Below the pieces are notes generated by a model that saw only the letters and a program-made list of their open reading frames with translations, ran no database searches and was not told the DNA's origin. A stretch of DNA of 64,000 bases from Chloroflexota bacterium (GTDB taxonomy: Bacteria > Chloroflexota > Anaerolineae > Anaerolineales > Villigracilaceae). The position numbers were made by a program, and so were the translations under genes. Where the stretch lies: positions 1-64,000 of the forward strand of contig JAKOVF010000440.1 in assembly GCA_029782225.1 (NCBI GenBank). Reading direction: 5' to 3'. The stretch's first letter is position 1, and every line of letters begins with the position of its first letter. Below, in pieces: positions 8,983 to 18,088 of the stretch.

Positions 8983-9812
8983 ACTTAAAGTATATTTCCT
9001 TGCGCCTTCTGCGCCACTTCATGCCTGAAGCAGTGGCGCGCTTCTTCTTGAAACGGAGATGGATCATTCGTCCCGGCCTGGAATCGACGGATCCCATCGC
9101 CGCGGCAAATCGATATGTACAGACTCTGTCCTCGCATGGAATTTCCATGGAGGGGAAGCGCATCCTGATATTTGGCTACGGCGGGCGTTTCGCTGTGGGT
9201 GTGGAGCTGCTCAACCAGGGCGCCGGCCACGTAGTACTTTGTGACCATTTCGTGTTATTGGATAGGGAACGCAATCTGGAGCTGCTCCCGAAATATGCGG
9301 ATTATCTGGAAAGTGAAAATGGTGAGGTGAAGCCGCGCTCCGAATGTATCACGTTGCTGCACGGGGATATTCGTGACGTAAAAATCCAGAAGCAGGTTGA
9401 GCAGGTAGATGTCGTATTAAGTACCTCGGTCTACGAGCATCTGGATGATGTGGCGGGAATCACGCGCGCCCTGACGAATCTGACGGCACCGCTGGGCGTC
9501 CATCTGCATTTTGTGGACTTGCGGGATCACTACTTTAAATATCCCTTTGAAATGCTGACCTATTCAAGCCGCGTTTGGAAATGGTTTCTGAATCCCACCA
9601 GCAACCTCAACCGTTTTCGGCTACCTGATTACAGGCGGACATTTGAAGACTGCTTTCAGAGAGTGGAAATCCAGGTGGTGGAGCGATTGGAAAGGGAGTT
9701 CGAGGCGGTCCGCGCCCGTGTCCGCTCGGAATTTAAAACCGGGGATGCATCCGTTGATTCGGTGACCCTCATACAGGTCATGGCAAGCGAGCCGCTGCGA
9801 CAGAGAAAATAG
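8979..9812 (+). CDS. SAM-dependent methyltransferase-like protein
   Basis: A Rossmann nucleotide-binding stretch (RILIFGYGGRFAVGVELL, about residues 46-63) is followed by a strand ending HVVLCDHF and by VDVVLSTSVYEHLDDVAG, which matches the motif IV and post-IV region of class I methyltransferases; the Y/EHL pattern is typical. The glycine motif is G-Y-G-G rather than G-x-G-x-G, so the fold is clear and the activity less so. TTG 8979 was chosen as start: it overlaps the upstream stop (TTGA) and has AGGGA nine bases before it. An alternative in-frame TTG at 8946 lies deeper in the previous gene. It sits between two large membrane proteins of the same operon. Confidence 0.65.
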   Translation: MNLKYISLRLLRHFMPEAVARFFLKRRWIIRPGLESTDPIAAANRYVQTLSSHGISMEGKRILIFGYGGRFAVGVELLNQGAGHVVLCDHFVLLDRERNLELLPKYADYLESENGEVKPRSECITLLHGDIRDVKIQKQVEQVDVVLSTSVYEHLDDVAGITRALTNLTAPLGVHLHFVDLRDHYFKYPFEMLTYSSRVWKWFLNPTSNLNRFRLPDYRRTFEDCFQRVEIQVVERLEREFEAVRARVRSEFKTGDASVDSVTLIQVMASEPLRQRK

Positions 9813-9824
9813 GATACCGGGGAA

Positions 9825-12428
9825 ATGAATGCCGCAGTCAACAAGAGTCTTCTTCTAAGAATTTACTTCCTGCTTGCTTTCATCGAAGGACTTGCCTCTC
9901 TGGCAAGCCTGATTCTGATTCCCTCAGATCCCCGCAGCGCGGCATTTCTAAGCTTTTCTGCTTCCCGACTTGTGCTGATGGGATTTGTACTCATCGCCTG
10001 TTTGATCTGCGGCGGCATGTTTTTGTGGCTGAGTGTTTCATTCTCTGCTCACCCTGGAATCATCGGGATTGTAGATCGTTTTCTGAAGGACAATGCCGGC
10101 CAGCGCGCATTGCAGGCAGCAGCACTTCTGATTTTTGTGGGGGGCGTGTCCTTATTGCTGCTCCCCGCGCAACGGTGGGGAGATGCTGTGGATCAATTCC
10201 AGCGGCTTGTGCCATTGTTGGCATGGATGGCTGCCATCGCTCTGCAGACTTTGGTTGCACAGTTTCTCTGGCTGGGTGGAATCATTAACTGGCGAAACCT
10301 TGCGGGTTGGGGATATTCCCTGCAGGTTGCTTTGATCACAGCCGGAGTGCTCGCAGTTGTTTCTGTGTTGATTCTCTGGAGTCGCATCGGTATCGCACCG
10401 GACCGCAGCGGCTGGTATAAACCGGGAACCCCGCTTTTGATCACTCAAGTATTCTTTGCATGGATCATCGGTGCGGCTTTTATCTTCTGGGGAAGTCGGC
10501 TTGAGAGATGGCTGGCTTCGCTGTCTCCAGGCTTAAAGCTTGATTTGCTCCTCTGCATTGCGCTGTGGCTGGCTGCGACTTTGATCTGGGGCATGGAGCC
10601 GTTGAAGAAGACCAGTTATTTTATGCAGGAGCCAACGCCGCCGAACTTTGCTTATTATCCATATTCAGATGCCAGGCTTTATGATGAATCCGCGCAAAGC
10701 ATTTTGGTTGGAGCCGGCAGGGATTTTCGCCTGATTCTCCGTCCGCTTTACGCCTTTTTTCTCGCCCTGCTTCATGCCGCTGCCGGCCAGCGATTTGAGC
10801 AGCTGATTCTGATCCAGGTCGGGATACTTGCTGCCATCCCTGTTTTGGTCTTCGGGTTGGCTTCTCAATTAAGCAACCGTCCTGCCGCGATGATCGCCGC
10901 GCTGCTGGCAATTCTGCGTGAAAAGAATTCGATTGCTCTGACCAACGTGATCGAGGTCTCGCACTCGAAATTGATTCTCTCCGACGTGCCGGCCATGGCG
11001 CTCGTCCTGCTGTTCCTGTTTCTTCTCGTGAAGTGGCTCAGGGGGGCAAATCAAAAATCCTATCTTGGGATTTCAGCAGGCGCGTCTCTTGGGCTGATCA
11101 TCCTCATTCGCAGTCAGGCGCAGTTGCTGATTCCCGTGGTGCTGATTGGAATGCTTTTCGTTTTGCGTTTTCAATGGCGTAAATTCCTTCAGGGCTCTCT
11201 TGTTTTCTTGCTTGGAGTGCTCGCCGTCATTGGGCCATGGATCTGGCGGAATTATCAGGCCTCGGGACGCCTGGTGGTTGAGAGTACCGAACACTATATC
11301 GGTTTCTTCGCGAGTAGTTATCTCGACAAAGGACAAACCATTGAGCAACTGCCCGGTGAATCTTTTGACGATTACTATAACCGCATGGAAAGGCAGATCC
11401 GGGATTACATGATTCGCCATCCCGGGGAGGTCGCGGGGTTTTATGCATCCCACTTCATCCACAACGAAATCGAATCAATGATTTATCTTCCGATGTCGAT
11501 TCGGCTGTATGACCTCCGCTCCTATGTGCAGGACATGACCTTCTGGAAAACGCTTCAAATCGACCTGACAACTGACTCCGCTATTTTGTTCTTTCTCTCC
11601 CTTGTGTTGCTTGCGCTGGGCATTGGCGTGGCGGTGAATCGACTTGGCCTGCTCGGCCTTGCGCCGCTGTTGATCCATCTTGGATACAGTCTTACAGTGG
11701 TCCCGGCGCGGCTCTCAGGCTGGCGGTTTATTCTGCCGGTAGACTGGGTCACCATGCTTTACTACAGCATCGGTCTGATTCAGGTGACCCTCATGGCGTG
11801 GGCGATTCTATCGAAGTCCCGCCAGAGTATGGCGGGGAAACGGGGGGCAGGCCTAAAGTCCGAGCAAAGAAGCGTGGATCCAGATGCCAGGTCTACTGAT
11901 TTGCAGAAAAATGACAGAAGGAAGGTCATTCCCGTTTTGGCAGGATTCCTCATCCTTGGACTTGCTCTGCCTCTCTCTGCGCGGTATATGCCGTTGCGAT
12001 ATAACGATGCTCCCGATGAGATTATCCAGAAATATGCGCCAGTAACGCTCAACGACGGGGGCACCCTCAGTGTAGCGGACCTGCAAACTTTTGTTCAGCA
12101 GGAGGGACGAGCCGTTCTGACAGAGGGACGCGCGTTGTATCCGAGTTTCTATGAACAGGGAAAATACTGGGGCGATAACAACCCCTATAACCTGGATATT
12201 CGTGATTACACTCGTGTGCAGTTCAATCTCGTCGGGCCATATCACATCGGAGCGTTTCTGCCGGTCGCTGCTGCACCGGAAGTCTTCCCCCATGCTTCAG
12301 ATGTCGTAGTAGTTGGTTGTATGAGCGAAAGTGGCAATTCCCTACGGGCACTGGTTGTGATTGTGAATCAGAAGATCATATTGAATGCCTCCCCCTGGAA
12401 CGGGCTATCTTGCGCCGAGACACAGTGA
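9825..12428 (+). CDS. Polytopic GT39/ArnT-like glycosyltransferase
   Basis: The 867-residue protein has repeated hydrophobic segments from residue 10 to about 640 and again near 700. After a helix (LLLCIALWLAATLIWGM) comes an outside loop with the acidic motif PYSDARLYDESAQSI, which is the usual position of the catalytic acidic residues of GT-C enzymes that use polyprenyl-phosphate sugars. The C-terminal 150 residues form a soluble domain outside the membrane. The first five or six helices are extra compared with ArnT-size proteins (about 550 residues). A likely role is transfer of a sugar from a lipid carrier to an exported glycan or protein. The acceptor cannot be read from sequence. Confidence 0.7.
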   Translation: MNAAVNKSLLLRIYFLLAFIEGLASLASLILIPSDPRSAAFLSFSASRLVLMGFVLIACLICGGMFLWLSVSFSAHPGIIGIVDRFLKDNAGQRALQAAALLIFVGGVSLLLLPAQRWGDAVDQFQRLVPLLAWMAAIALQTLVAQFLWLGGIINWRNLAGWGYSLQVALITAGVLAVVSVLILWSRIGIAPDRSGWYKPGTPLLITQVFFAWIIGAAFIFWGSRLERWLASLSPGLKLDLLLCIALWLAATLIWGMEPLKKTSYFMQEPTPPNFAYYPYSDARLYDESAQSILVGAGRDFRLILRPLYAFFLALLHAAAGQRFEQLILIQVGILAAIPVLVFGLASQLSNRPAAMIAALLAILREKNSIALTNVIEVSHSKLILSDVPAMALVLLFLFLLVKWLRGANQKSYLGISAGASLGLIILIRSQAQLLIPVVLIGMLFVLRFQWRKFLQGSLVFLLGVLAVIGPWIWRNYQASGRLVVESTEHYIGFFASSYLDKGQTIEQLPGESFDDYYNRMERQIRDYMIRHPGEVAGFYASHFIHNEIESMIYLPMSIRLYDLRSYVQDMTFWKTLQIDLTTDSAILFFLSLVLLALGIGVAVNRLGLLGLAPLLIHLGYSLTVVPARLSGWRFILPVDWVTMLYYSIGLIQVTLMAWAILSKSRQSMAGKRGAGLKSEQRSVDPDARSTDLQKNDRRKVIPVLAGFLILGLALPLSARYMPLRYNDAPDEIIQKYAPVTLNDGGTLSVADLQTFVQQEGRAVLTEGRALYPSFYEQGKYWGDNNPYNLDIRDYTRVQFNLVGPYHIGAFLPVAAAPEVFPHASDVVVVGCMSESGNSLRALVVIVNQKIILNASPWNGLSCAETQ

Positions 12429-12475
12429 CCACGGACTCCTGAAGTCTATGGTTTAATTTGGGGATTGGAGAGTAG

Positions 12476-14122
12476 ATGCAATCATCGTCAAGGTTTTATG
12501 ACTTTCTCACCCGTTACGAAAAATTCATTCCGCTCATTTTGTTTTCGTTGTTTTTGGCTGCCTCGGTTCCCGGCGTGACCTGGGGCGCGCCTGCGTTGTG
12601 GAACCCGGATGAACTGGTCTGGCGCGTGGTTGAGGCGGTGCACGGGGATATGGTCTTCGACGAGACAGAGCCGGATTACAACTATCCGTCCCTGCCGAAG
12701 TACGTGATGTATGGCATCGGCAAGCTGGTGCAGGGACTCGGTTATGGCGATACGCAGATCATCATCGCGGCGCGCGTTTTCTCCGCTCTGCTGGGTGCGC
12801 TGTCGATTGTATTGATTTACTTCCTGGCGAAGACCATCAGCGGCGATGTGTTCGTCTCGTCGCTGGCGGGATCCCTGGCGATTGCGAGCGGCGTCATTTC
12901 AGAGAATGCCCGCTTCGCACACAACGACATGTACCTGCTATTGTTCACGATTTTGTGCATTTATTTCTTGATCAAGTATCAATACACCAGAAGCAGGTGG
13001 TGGTTGTATGGCTCCTTCTTTGCCGTTGGGCTGGCGGCTTCGAGCAAATACACAGGCGGGAGTTTGATCCTGATCCCGCTATTTACCGTGATCGTGCTCA
13101 ACTGGCAGAATGTACGCAAAAACCCGCTTCCGACGATTGAGATGTTATTTGTCTGTGCAGCACTTGCCTTCCTCGGCTACGTGATCGGCACGCCAAAGGC
13201 CCTTCTGTGGATGGCTTTCTATTTCAAGCGTGTGATCCCCGCTTTGCAGCGCTATCCCGTCTACGGCCTGCAGCCAGATAGTGTTCCCGGTATCTTCGGT
13301 CAATGGGGTGTTTTTCGGGATGCGGTCGGCTCCTTTGCCTATTATCTCTTCCTGCTTACTTTCATCTGGATGACGGTGAAGCTGATTCTGGCGTATTTGA
13401 AGAGAATCTCACTGGAGAAAAAACAAAGAGATGCGATCCTGATCCTCCTCTCGACGCTGATTTTGTTCGACCTGCCTTTTATGGTTTCGGTCAACTATAT
13501 CGGACGGTATTTCATCCCCTTTGTACCATTCTTTGCCGTACTGGCGGCACTGTTCATCAAAGATGTGATGGATCTGGTCAGGCGGAGACAAATCCGCTAT
13601 GCCAACGCAGGTATCGGACTTGTGCTCGCAGTCGGTATTGCTTATTCAGTATTGCGTCTGGTCAGCACTGCTCTATTGTTCGTGAACGACGCGCGTATGC
13701 CGGCCAGCGATTATATCGCGACCCTGCCTGGCAAGGATAAGACCATCGAATACACTCTTTATCCGCCGCGCGTGGACAGGGCCCAGTTCTACAAGGCGCG
13801 CAACTATCCGATCTTTTTTATCAAGTATCCCGGTCAGACTGTGCCAACGGATAAAGCCTTTGAATATAACCAGGGTGAAGCTGGCCTGATCGAGCGTAAA
13901 GTGGACTTTCTCGTGGTGGATACGCTCACGTACAGCCGCTTCTCGGATGCATATATCTGTGACACGAATCCGGTGGAATGTGATTTCTTTGCAAAACTGC
14001 TGGCGAATGAAACCAGTTTTAGGTTGGTGAAGGACTTCAAATATTCCCTGCCGCCCTATCTGCCGCAGATTTCCGTCTATGCCGTGAATCCTGAAATCAG
14101 GATTTACAAATACTCGCCATAA
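12476..14122 (+). CDS. GT39/ArnT-like membrane glycosyltransferase (PMT_2 type)
   Basis: The first outside loop has the motif WNPDELVWR about 35 residues after the first membrane segment, the D-E pair typical of dolichyl- or undecaprenyl-phosphate sugar transferases of the PMT_2/ArnT group. A second clue is NYPSLPKYVMYGIGK, matching the P-P/L-x-x-Y loop, and SENARFAHNDMYLLLF, which is the conserved loop with an aromatic-histidine-asparagine-aspartate pattern. About eleven helices cover residues 15-405, with a soluble end. The length of 548 residues is standard. It is the last + strand gene before two minus-strand genes; the convergent gap is only 21 bases and shows no terminator. Confidence 0.8.
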   Translation: MQSSSRFYDFLTRYEKFIPLILFSLFLAASVPGVTWGAPALWNPDELVWRVVEAVHGDMVFDETEPDYNYPSLPKYVMYGIGKLVQGLGYGDTQIIIAARVFSALLGALSIVLIYFLAKTISGDVFVSSLAGSLAIASGVISENARFAHNDMYLLLFTILCIYFLIKYQYTRSRWWLYGSFFAVGLAASSKYTGGSLILIPLFTVIVLNWQNVRKNPLPTIEMLFVCAALAFLGYVIGTPKALLWMAFYFKRVIPALQRYPVYGLQPDSVPGIFGQWGVFRDAVGSFAYYLFLLTFIWMTVKLILAYLKRISLEKKQRDAILILLSTLILFDLPFMVSVNYIGRYFIPFVPFFAVLAALFIKDVMDLVRRRQIRYANAGIGLVLAVGIAYSVLRLVSTALLFVNDARMPASDYIATLPGKDKTIEYTLYPPRVDRAQFYKARNYPIFFIKYPGQTVPTDKAFEYNQGEAGLIERKVDFLVVDTLTYSRFSDAYICDTNPVECDFFAKLLANETSFRLVKDFKYSLPPYLPQISVYAVNPEIRIYKYSP

Positions 14123-14143
14123 GACAAACCTTCGGGACGTTGG

Positions 14144-14803
14144 TTACTTCATAAAATTTCCCACCTCATACACTGCTCCTGCAATGGGCGGTGTGCTTTT
14201 CATTTGGAGCACATGGCCCTTTGGGAAGGCTTTCCGCGCCGCGGAGGCGATCTCCTTTTCAGTAGAGAAATGCTCATGGCGGATGTTGTGGCCCAGCACT
14301 CGGAACATGAAGACCATAAATGGCTTCTCGACCGGTGTCCCATAGACCATCTGCCCGCCGGGCTTGAGCACGCGTCTCACCTCGACGAAGGCCTGCTCCA
14401 GTTCAACCGGCTTGAGATGCTCCAGGATGCTGACCAGCAGCACCGTGTCAAAGTAATTGTCTTCATATGGCAGCGCAAGAATGTCCCCTTTTTTCAGGAA
14501 AGTCTGGACGCCCAATGTATCATACACGGATTTAACCTCGGCGATATTGGCGGTCAGATCCACACCGTGAACCTCCTTGTACATTTCGCAGAGGTTGAGG
14601 AAAGCCAGCCCTGTACCGAAACCGATCTCCAGTACGCGTGAGCCGCCCGTGCATTCACCCAGAGCCATTTCTACGCGGCGGCGATACATGCGTCCAAATA
14701 TAGGCCAGTAATAATAGCGGATCGGGTCATAATCGTTGACGCCGCGGTATTGGTTCATTGGGAGCATTTTCAGGGTGGGGAGAGTTTTCATAAGGATGTC
14801 CAT
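14144..14803 (-). CDS. Class I SAM-dependent methyltransferase
   Basis: Motif I is RVLEIGFGTGLAFLNL (about residues 56-71), followed by HGVDLT at the end of strand 2, ALPYEDNYFDTVLLVSILEHL (motifs III-IV) and LKPGGQMVYGTP (motif VI). The family pattern is that of ubiquinone/phospholipid N-methyltransferase-type enzymes; the 219-residue length fits a single-domain methyltransferase such as PmtA-like phosphatidylethanolamine methyltransferase. Context, downstream of a methyltransferase-GT2 fusion on the same strand, leaves a lipid or glycan acceptor open. The two genes are 51 bases apart with a strong hairpin between them. Confidence 0.8.
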   Translation of the reverse strand: MDILMKTLPTLKMLPMNQYRGVNDYDPIRYYYWPIFGRMYRRRVEMALGECTGGSRVLEIGFGTGLAFLNLCEMYKEVHGVDLTANIAEVKSVYDTLGVQTFLKKGDILALPYEDNYFDTVLLVSILEHLKPVELEQAFVEVRRVLKPGGQMVYGTPVEKPFMVFMFRVLGHNIRHEHFSTEKEIASAARKAFPKGHVLQMKSTPPIAGAVYEVGNFMK

Positions 14804-14816
14804 TCCAGACGAAAGA

Positions 14817-14849
14817 AGGTGACAGTCACGTCGAACGTGACTGTCACCT
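14817..14849. repeat. Palindromic repeat, GTGACAGTCAC family
   Basis: A perfect inverted repeat with 14-base arms (AGGTGACAGTCACG at 14817-14830 and its complement at 14836-14849) around a five-base loop TCGAA. It lies between two minus-strand genes and could form an RNA hairpin that separates their expression or protects the upstream message. The core CGTGACTGTCAC recurs at 22912-22923, so it belongs to a dispersed family and is not a one-off terminator. No run of T follows in either direction. Confidence 0.85.
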
Positions 14850-14854
14850 GTTTA

Positions 14855-16255
14855 CTAGACAAATTTGATCCGACGCGCGGCAAAAGCGACCATGCGCATC
14901 AGCAGCAGACCATGCTTCCAGCGCGAGATATTGGTTGAACCATACGTGCGTTCGCGGTAACGGATGGGTAAATCCACAATCTTGCGGTTGAGCTTGGCCG
15001 CGCCGAAGATCAGGTCAAAATCCCCGAAGGGATCGAAATCTCCAAAATAGACCCGGTTGGCAGCGATCTCCTCGTAATCCTCCCGCCACATGACCTTGGT
15101 GCCGCACAGCGTATCCTTGATCGGCTGGCCAAGAAGCCATGAAAACGCCAGGCTGAAAAATTTATTACCGATGAAGTTCAGGGTCCGCATGGCTTCTTTT
15201 TCCATCGGGTAGACCAGGCGTACGCCGTTGATGAATTCGCCTTTCCCGGAAGCAATGGCTTCGTAGAAACGCGGCAAATCTTCGGGCGGGACCGTCATAT
15301 CGGCATCGAGGATCATCAGGATATCGCCTTTGGCCCGGGCGAAGCCCGCGCGGACCGCGTCCGCTTTGCCAATGCCGGTTTGTCGAAGCAGGCTGGAGGT
15401 CCGAGAGTGGAGCGGGATTTCCTTCTCAATCGTTTCGTAGGTATCGTCTTTGGAATGGCCCTCGACGAAGATCAGCTCTGTCGCGGATCCCATTTCCGGT
15501 GTCCGCTCAAAAATGGACTTGATATTGCCCGCCTCATTGCGTGCGGGCACCACGATCGAAACGCTTGGTTTCTCGGCGGGCTGAGGCTCCGGGCGCGCAA
15601 TCACAAAAGTGGACAGTGCGAGTCCTCGGAACGGCCACAGGCGGACCAGATAACGGTTCGCAAGCCGGCCAAGCGGCAGGGGCCAGAGCACTTCCTTTGT
15701 GGAGCGAATGGTCTCAAACCCCGCCAGCCGTAGCATGTTGTCAATGTCCTCCTGCGTCAGCCAATTCTGACTGAGCAGGGGAGCAGCCAGATTCAAACCT
15801 TGAGCGATGGCCAGGGGAATTTGCCAGAGCTGGCTATAGAAGTTGATGATGATGCGGGTGTGTGGCGTGCAGAGCCTGTGCAGTTGCTTGAAGGCAAGTT
15901 GAACATCCCACAGGTCATTGACCGTATCTGAAAAAATAATAACGTCGAATGTGCCTTCCAGTGTGGAGAGGTCATGCGCGTCCATCTGATGGAACTCAAG
16001 CTCGGGATGGCGCGCACGCGCACGCTCGACCATCTCAGACGAAAAGTCAATGCCAACACCACGGGAAGCTTTCAGGTGTGAGAGCAGCTCTCCCGTGCCG
16101 CAGCCAACCTCAAGTACGCGCTGGTTGGGGCTGACCAGAAACTGGTAGATCTGGATCAATCGGCGGTGATACCACTTGCCCATGCCGCGCCAGTGGTCGC
16201 GCTTGCAGGCAATGGCATCCCAGTGGGCCTGACGAGCCTGGTAATACATTTCCAT
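14855..16255 (-). CDS. Fusion: SAM methyltransferase + GT2 glycosyltransferase
   Basis: The N-terminal half (about residues 1-215) is a class I methyltransferase: RVLEVGCGTGELLSHL is motif I, followed by GIDFSSEMVERAR and FDVIIFSDTVNDL. After a short Pro/Glu linker (ARPEPQPAEKPS) a complete GT2 domain begins (VSIVVPARNEAGNI, about 233-246) with ILMILDADMTVPPEDL as the D-x-D metal site and a C-terminal basic region. The GT2 part most resembles dolichol-phosphate-mannose synthase type enzymes, which make polyprenyl-phosphate sugars for GT-C transferases. That fits the many GT-C proteins in the locus. The two domains are in one frame with no sign of a frameshift. The start is ATG 16255; GAAGAGAGTCC precedes it on the minus strand. 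Confidence 0.85.
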   Translation of the reverse strand: MEMYYQARQAHWDAIACKRDHWRGMGKWYHRRLIQIYQFLVSPNQRVLEVGCGTGELLSHLKASRGVGIDFSSEMVERARARHPELEFHQMDAHDLSTLEGTFDVIIFSDTVNDLWDVQLAFKQLHRLCTPHTRIIINFYSQLWQIPLAIAQGLNLAAPLLSQNWLTQEDIDNMLRLAGFETIRSTKEVLWPLPLGRLANRYLVRLWPFRGLALSTFVIARPEPQPAEKPSVSIVVPARNEAGNIKSIFERTPEMGSATELIFVEGHSKDDTYETIEKEIPLHSRTSSLLRQTGIGKADAVRAGFARAKGDILMILDADMTVPPEDLPRFYEAIASGKGEFINGVRLVYPMEKEAMRTLNFIGNKFFSLAFSWLLGQPIKDTLCGTKVMWREDYEEIAANRVYFGDFDPFGDFDLIFGAAKLNRKIVDLPIRYRERTYGSTNISRWKHGLLLMRMVAFAARRIKFV

Positions 16256-16284
16256 GAAGAGAGTCCTTTGAACTTGCCGCCGAG

Positions 16285-16360
16285 ATTATACCCTTGCAGT
16301 CACAAATGGCGCCTTTTTATTTTGTGGGAAACGCCATTTGTGACTGGGGTATTATATAAT
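16285..16360. promoter_or_regulatory. Divergent promoter region with 14-base-arm inverted repeat
   Basis: Between the minus-strand fusion gene and the + strand GT-C gene lies a perfect inverted repeat: AGTCACAAATGGCG (16298-16311) and its complement (16332-16345) around a 20-base spacer. A TATAAT -10 hexamer sits on the right side in + orientation (16355-16360), and TATAAT in minus orientation (16285-16290) sits on the left, so the two arms lie between two outward-facing -10 boxes. No consensus -35 is visible at 16-18 bases on either side. The arrangement would suit a dimeric regulator acting on both directions; the regulator is not identified. Confidence 0.55.
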
Positions 16361-16420
16361 GCGAATTGCGTTTTTTTCCTTCATAACGGTCAGATTTGAG
16401 AAGATCACGGACAGAATGCC

Positions 16421-18013
16421 ATGTTCAAGCGGAATTTCTGGGACTCGCGACTGAATAAAATCATCACTGCCATCTGGGTTGGGCTGCTTTCGGCCGGCAT
16501 CCTCTCGAATCCAATGTTTTCCTATCCGGGCCGCGACGGGGGAATCTTTTTGTATATCGGTTCCCTGATCTTGAAAGGGAAAATCCCTTATCTGGACGTG
16601 TGGGAGAACAAAGGTCCGCTCGTTTTTTACATCAATGCACTCGGTCTTGCCTTCTCAAATGGCTCGCGCTGGGGTGTCTGGCTTCTGGAGTTTCTTTTCA
16701 TCTTCGTTGCGGCCTGGATTGGTTATCTCACACTCAAGCGGACGATGGGGCTGATCCCGGCCCTGATCGGGACCTTCGTCTGGGTCATTGCCGCGGGGAA
16801 TGTTCTGCAGGGAGGCAATTTTTCGGAAGAGTATTCACTCCTGTTCAGCTTCATGGCGTTGTTCGCTTTCCTGAAGAGCCTGGAAAAGCCGGGGAGCAAG
16901 CTCTTTCCATTGCTGATTGGCGTCTCGCTTGGACTCAATATCCTGCTGAGACCGAATAACATTAGCATCCAGCTTGCCGCGATGGCGGCCTATTTCCTGA
17001 TCGCTGTCTTTTCAAGAGAATGGCGACTTCTACTTCAAAGGATCATTTTCGCAGCGGCAGGGGCTGTGCTCATCCTGATTCCAGTGGTCGTCTATTTTAC
17101 CCTGCATGGCGCACTGACCGAGATGATCAACGTGGTGCTCATTTTCAATTTTCAATACAGCGGAGGCAAGGATTTCTCCGGGTTTCTGGGCGGACTGATC
17201 AATGCGTCTAATTCCATTGGGATGTTCTTTGTTGTAGTGGCAGCCGCGGGATATCTTTTGGCACTGGGCTCCCTGGTTAAGCGAGAGGCTCTCGAAACCA
17301 CCACTGGCAGCTTTCTCCTTGTTTTGCTGATCGGCTGGCCGCTGGAAGCATTCCTGAGCACGCTCTCAGGACGGAATTATGAGCATTACTTTATCGGCTG
17401 GGCGCCTTATGTAGGGATGTTTGTTGCATACGCAGTCTTCCTCGTTCTCAATCGATTCAGTCAAGGTATCGAAAAGTACGCTCTCGCGATCCTGTTGATC
17501 CTGGTCTTCATCACGGTTGGCAGCAGGATTACTGCCTGGCGCGATTATGGCAGGACAGTCGCCGGCCTCTTTTCCCCGTCGAAAACGGAACTTGAATATG
17601 TTGATCCCGTCGCCGTTTATATTCGGGAGAATACGTCGCCCCAGGACAAGGTCTTCATCTGGGGTTTTCGCCCGGTGATCAATTTTGTCTCGGGCAGGGA
17701 GGCGCCTGTTTCGTATCTGCCCTATCCCCTCGCTCACGTCAAAAGCGCGCTGGCAAGCCGTTGGGCGGACCAGTTCTACCAGCAGTTCACGAATGATCCG
17801 CCGGTTTTAGTTATCAACATGATCGAAGAGGCCGACCGCGACCGCATCCCGGACCTGGACCGCGAGGTCCGCAAACAGGAAACCATCAAATATAAAGATG
17901 TGGTCCTGGCGCCAAACCTGAAAGATATGCTCAACTTCATCGAGGACAACTATGTCCTGGTGGGGACTGTCGACGGAAGCAACATTTATCGTCTCAACAC
18001 GCGCCTTCCCTGA
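16421..18013 (+). CDS. Polytopic GT-C-type membrane glycosyltransferase
   Basis: After the first membrane segment comes the outside loop FSYPGRDGGIFLYIG, then GKIPYLDVWENKGPLVFYIN, a pattern found in large bacterial families of ArnT-like and PIG-M-like transferases in which an R/E-D-G-G motif holds the catalytic aspartate. About eleven hydrophobic segments run to residue 375, followed by a 150-residue soluble end. The length of 530 residues is normal. Expected to sit in the cytoplasmic membrane and use a polyprenyl-phosphate sugar. It is the first gene downstream of a divergent promoter region and ends 71 bases before the regulator gene, which has its own promoter. Confidence 0.7.
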   Translation: MFKRNFWDSRLNKIITAIWVGLLSAGILSNPMFSYPGRDGGIFLYIGSLILKGKIPYLDVWENKGPLVFYINALGLAFSNGSRWGVWLLEFLFIFVAAWIGYLTLKRTMGLIPALIGTFVWVIAAGNVLQGGNFSEEYSLLFSFMALFAFLKSLEKPGSKLFPLLIGVSLGLNILLRPNNISIQLAAMAAYFLIAVFSREWRLLLQRIIFAAAGAVLILIPVVVYFTLHGALTEMINVVLIFNFQYSGGKDFSGFLGGLINASNSIGMFFVVVAAAGYLLALGSLVKREALETTTGSFLLVLLIGWPLEAFLSTLSGRNYEHYFIGWAPYVGMFVAYAVFLVLNRFSQGIEKYALAILLILVFITVGSRITAWRDYGRTVAGLFSPSKTELEYVDPVAVYIRENTSPQDKVFIWGFRPVINFVSGREAPVSYLPYPLAHVKSALASRWADQFYQQFTNDPPVLVINMIEEADRDRIPDLDREVRKQETIKYKDVVLAPNLKDMLNFIEDNYVLVGTVDGSNIYRLNTRLP

Positions 18014-18034
18014 GTTCAGCCCGGAAACAGGCGA

Positions 18035-18088
18035 TTGACATCCCATTATTCCAAGTTATAATTCAGTCACTGAATTTTGGAATTATGG
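18035..18088 (+). promoter_or_regulatory. Sigma-70-type promoter with nested palindromes (putative operator)
   Basis: TTGACA (18035-18040) and TATAAT (18057-18062) are both perfect consensus hexamers, 16 bases apart. Two inverted repeats share the same centre near 18066-18068: ATTCAG-TCA-CTGAAT (18061-18075) overlapping the -10 end, and a wider pair CCATTATTCCAA (18043-18054) with TTGGAATTATGG (18077-18088), matching at 11 of 12 positions. The right outer arm runs into the ATG of the winged-helix gene at 18085. A dimeric repressor bound here would block the promoter; the gene product itself is the obvious candidate. The leader before the start codon is very short. Confidence 0.75.
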
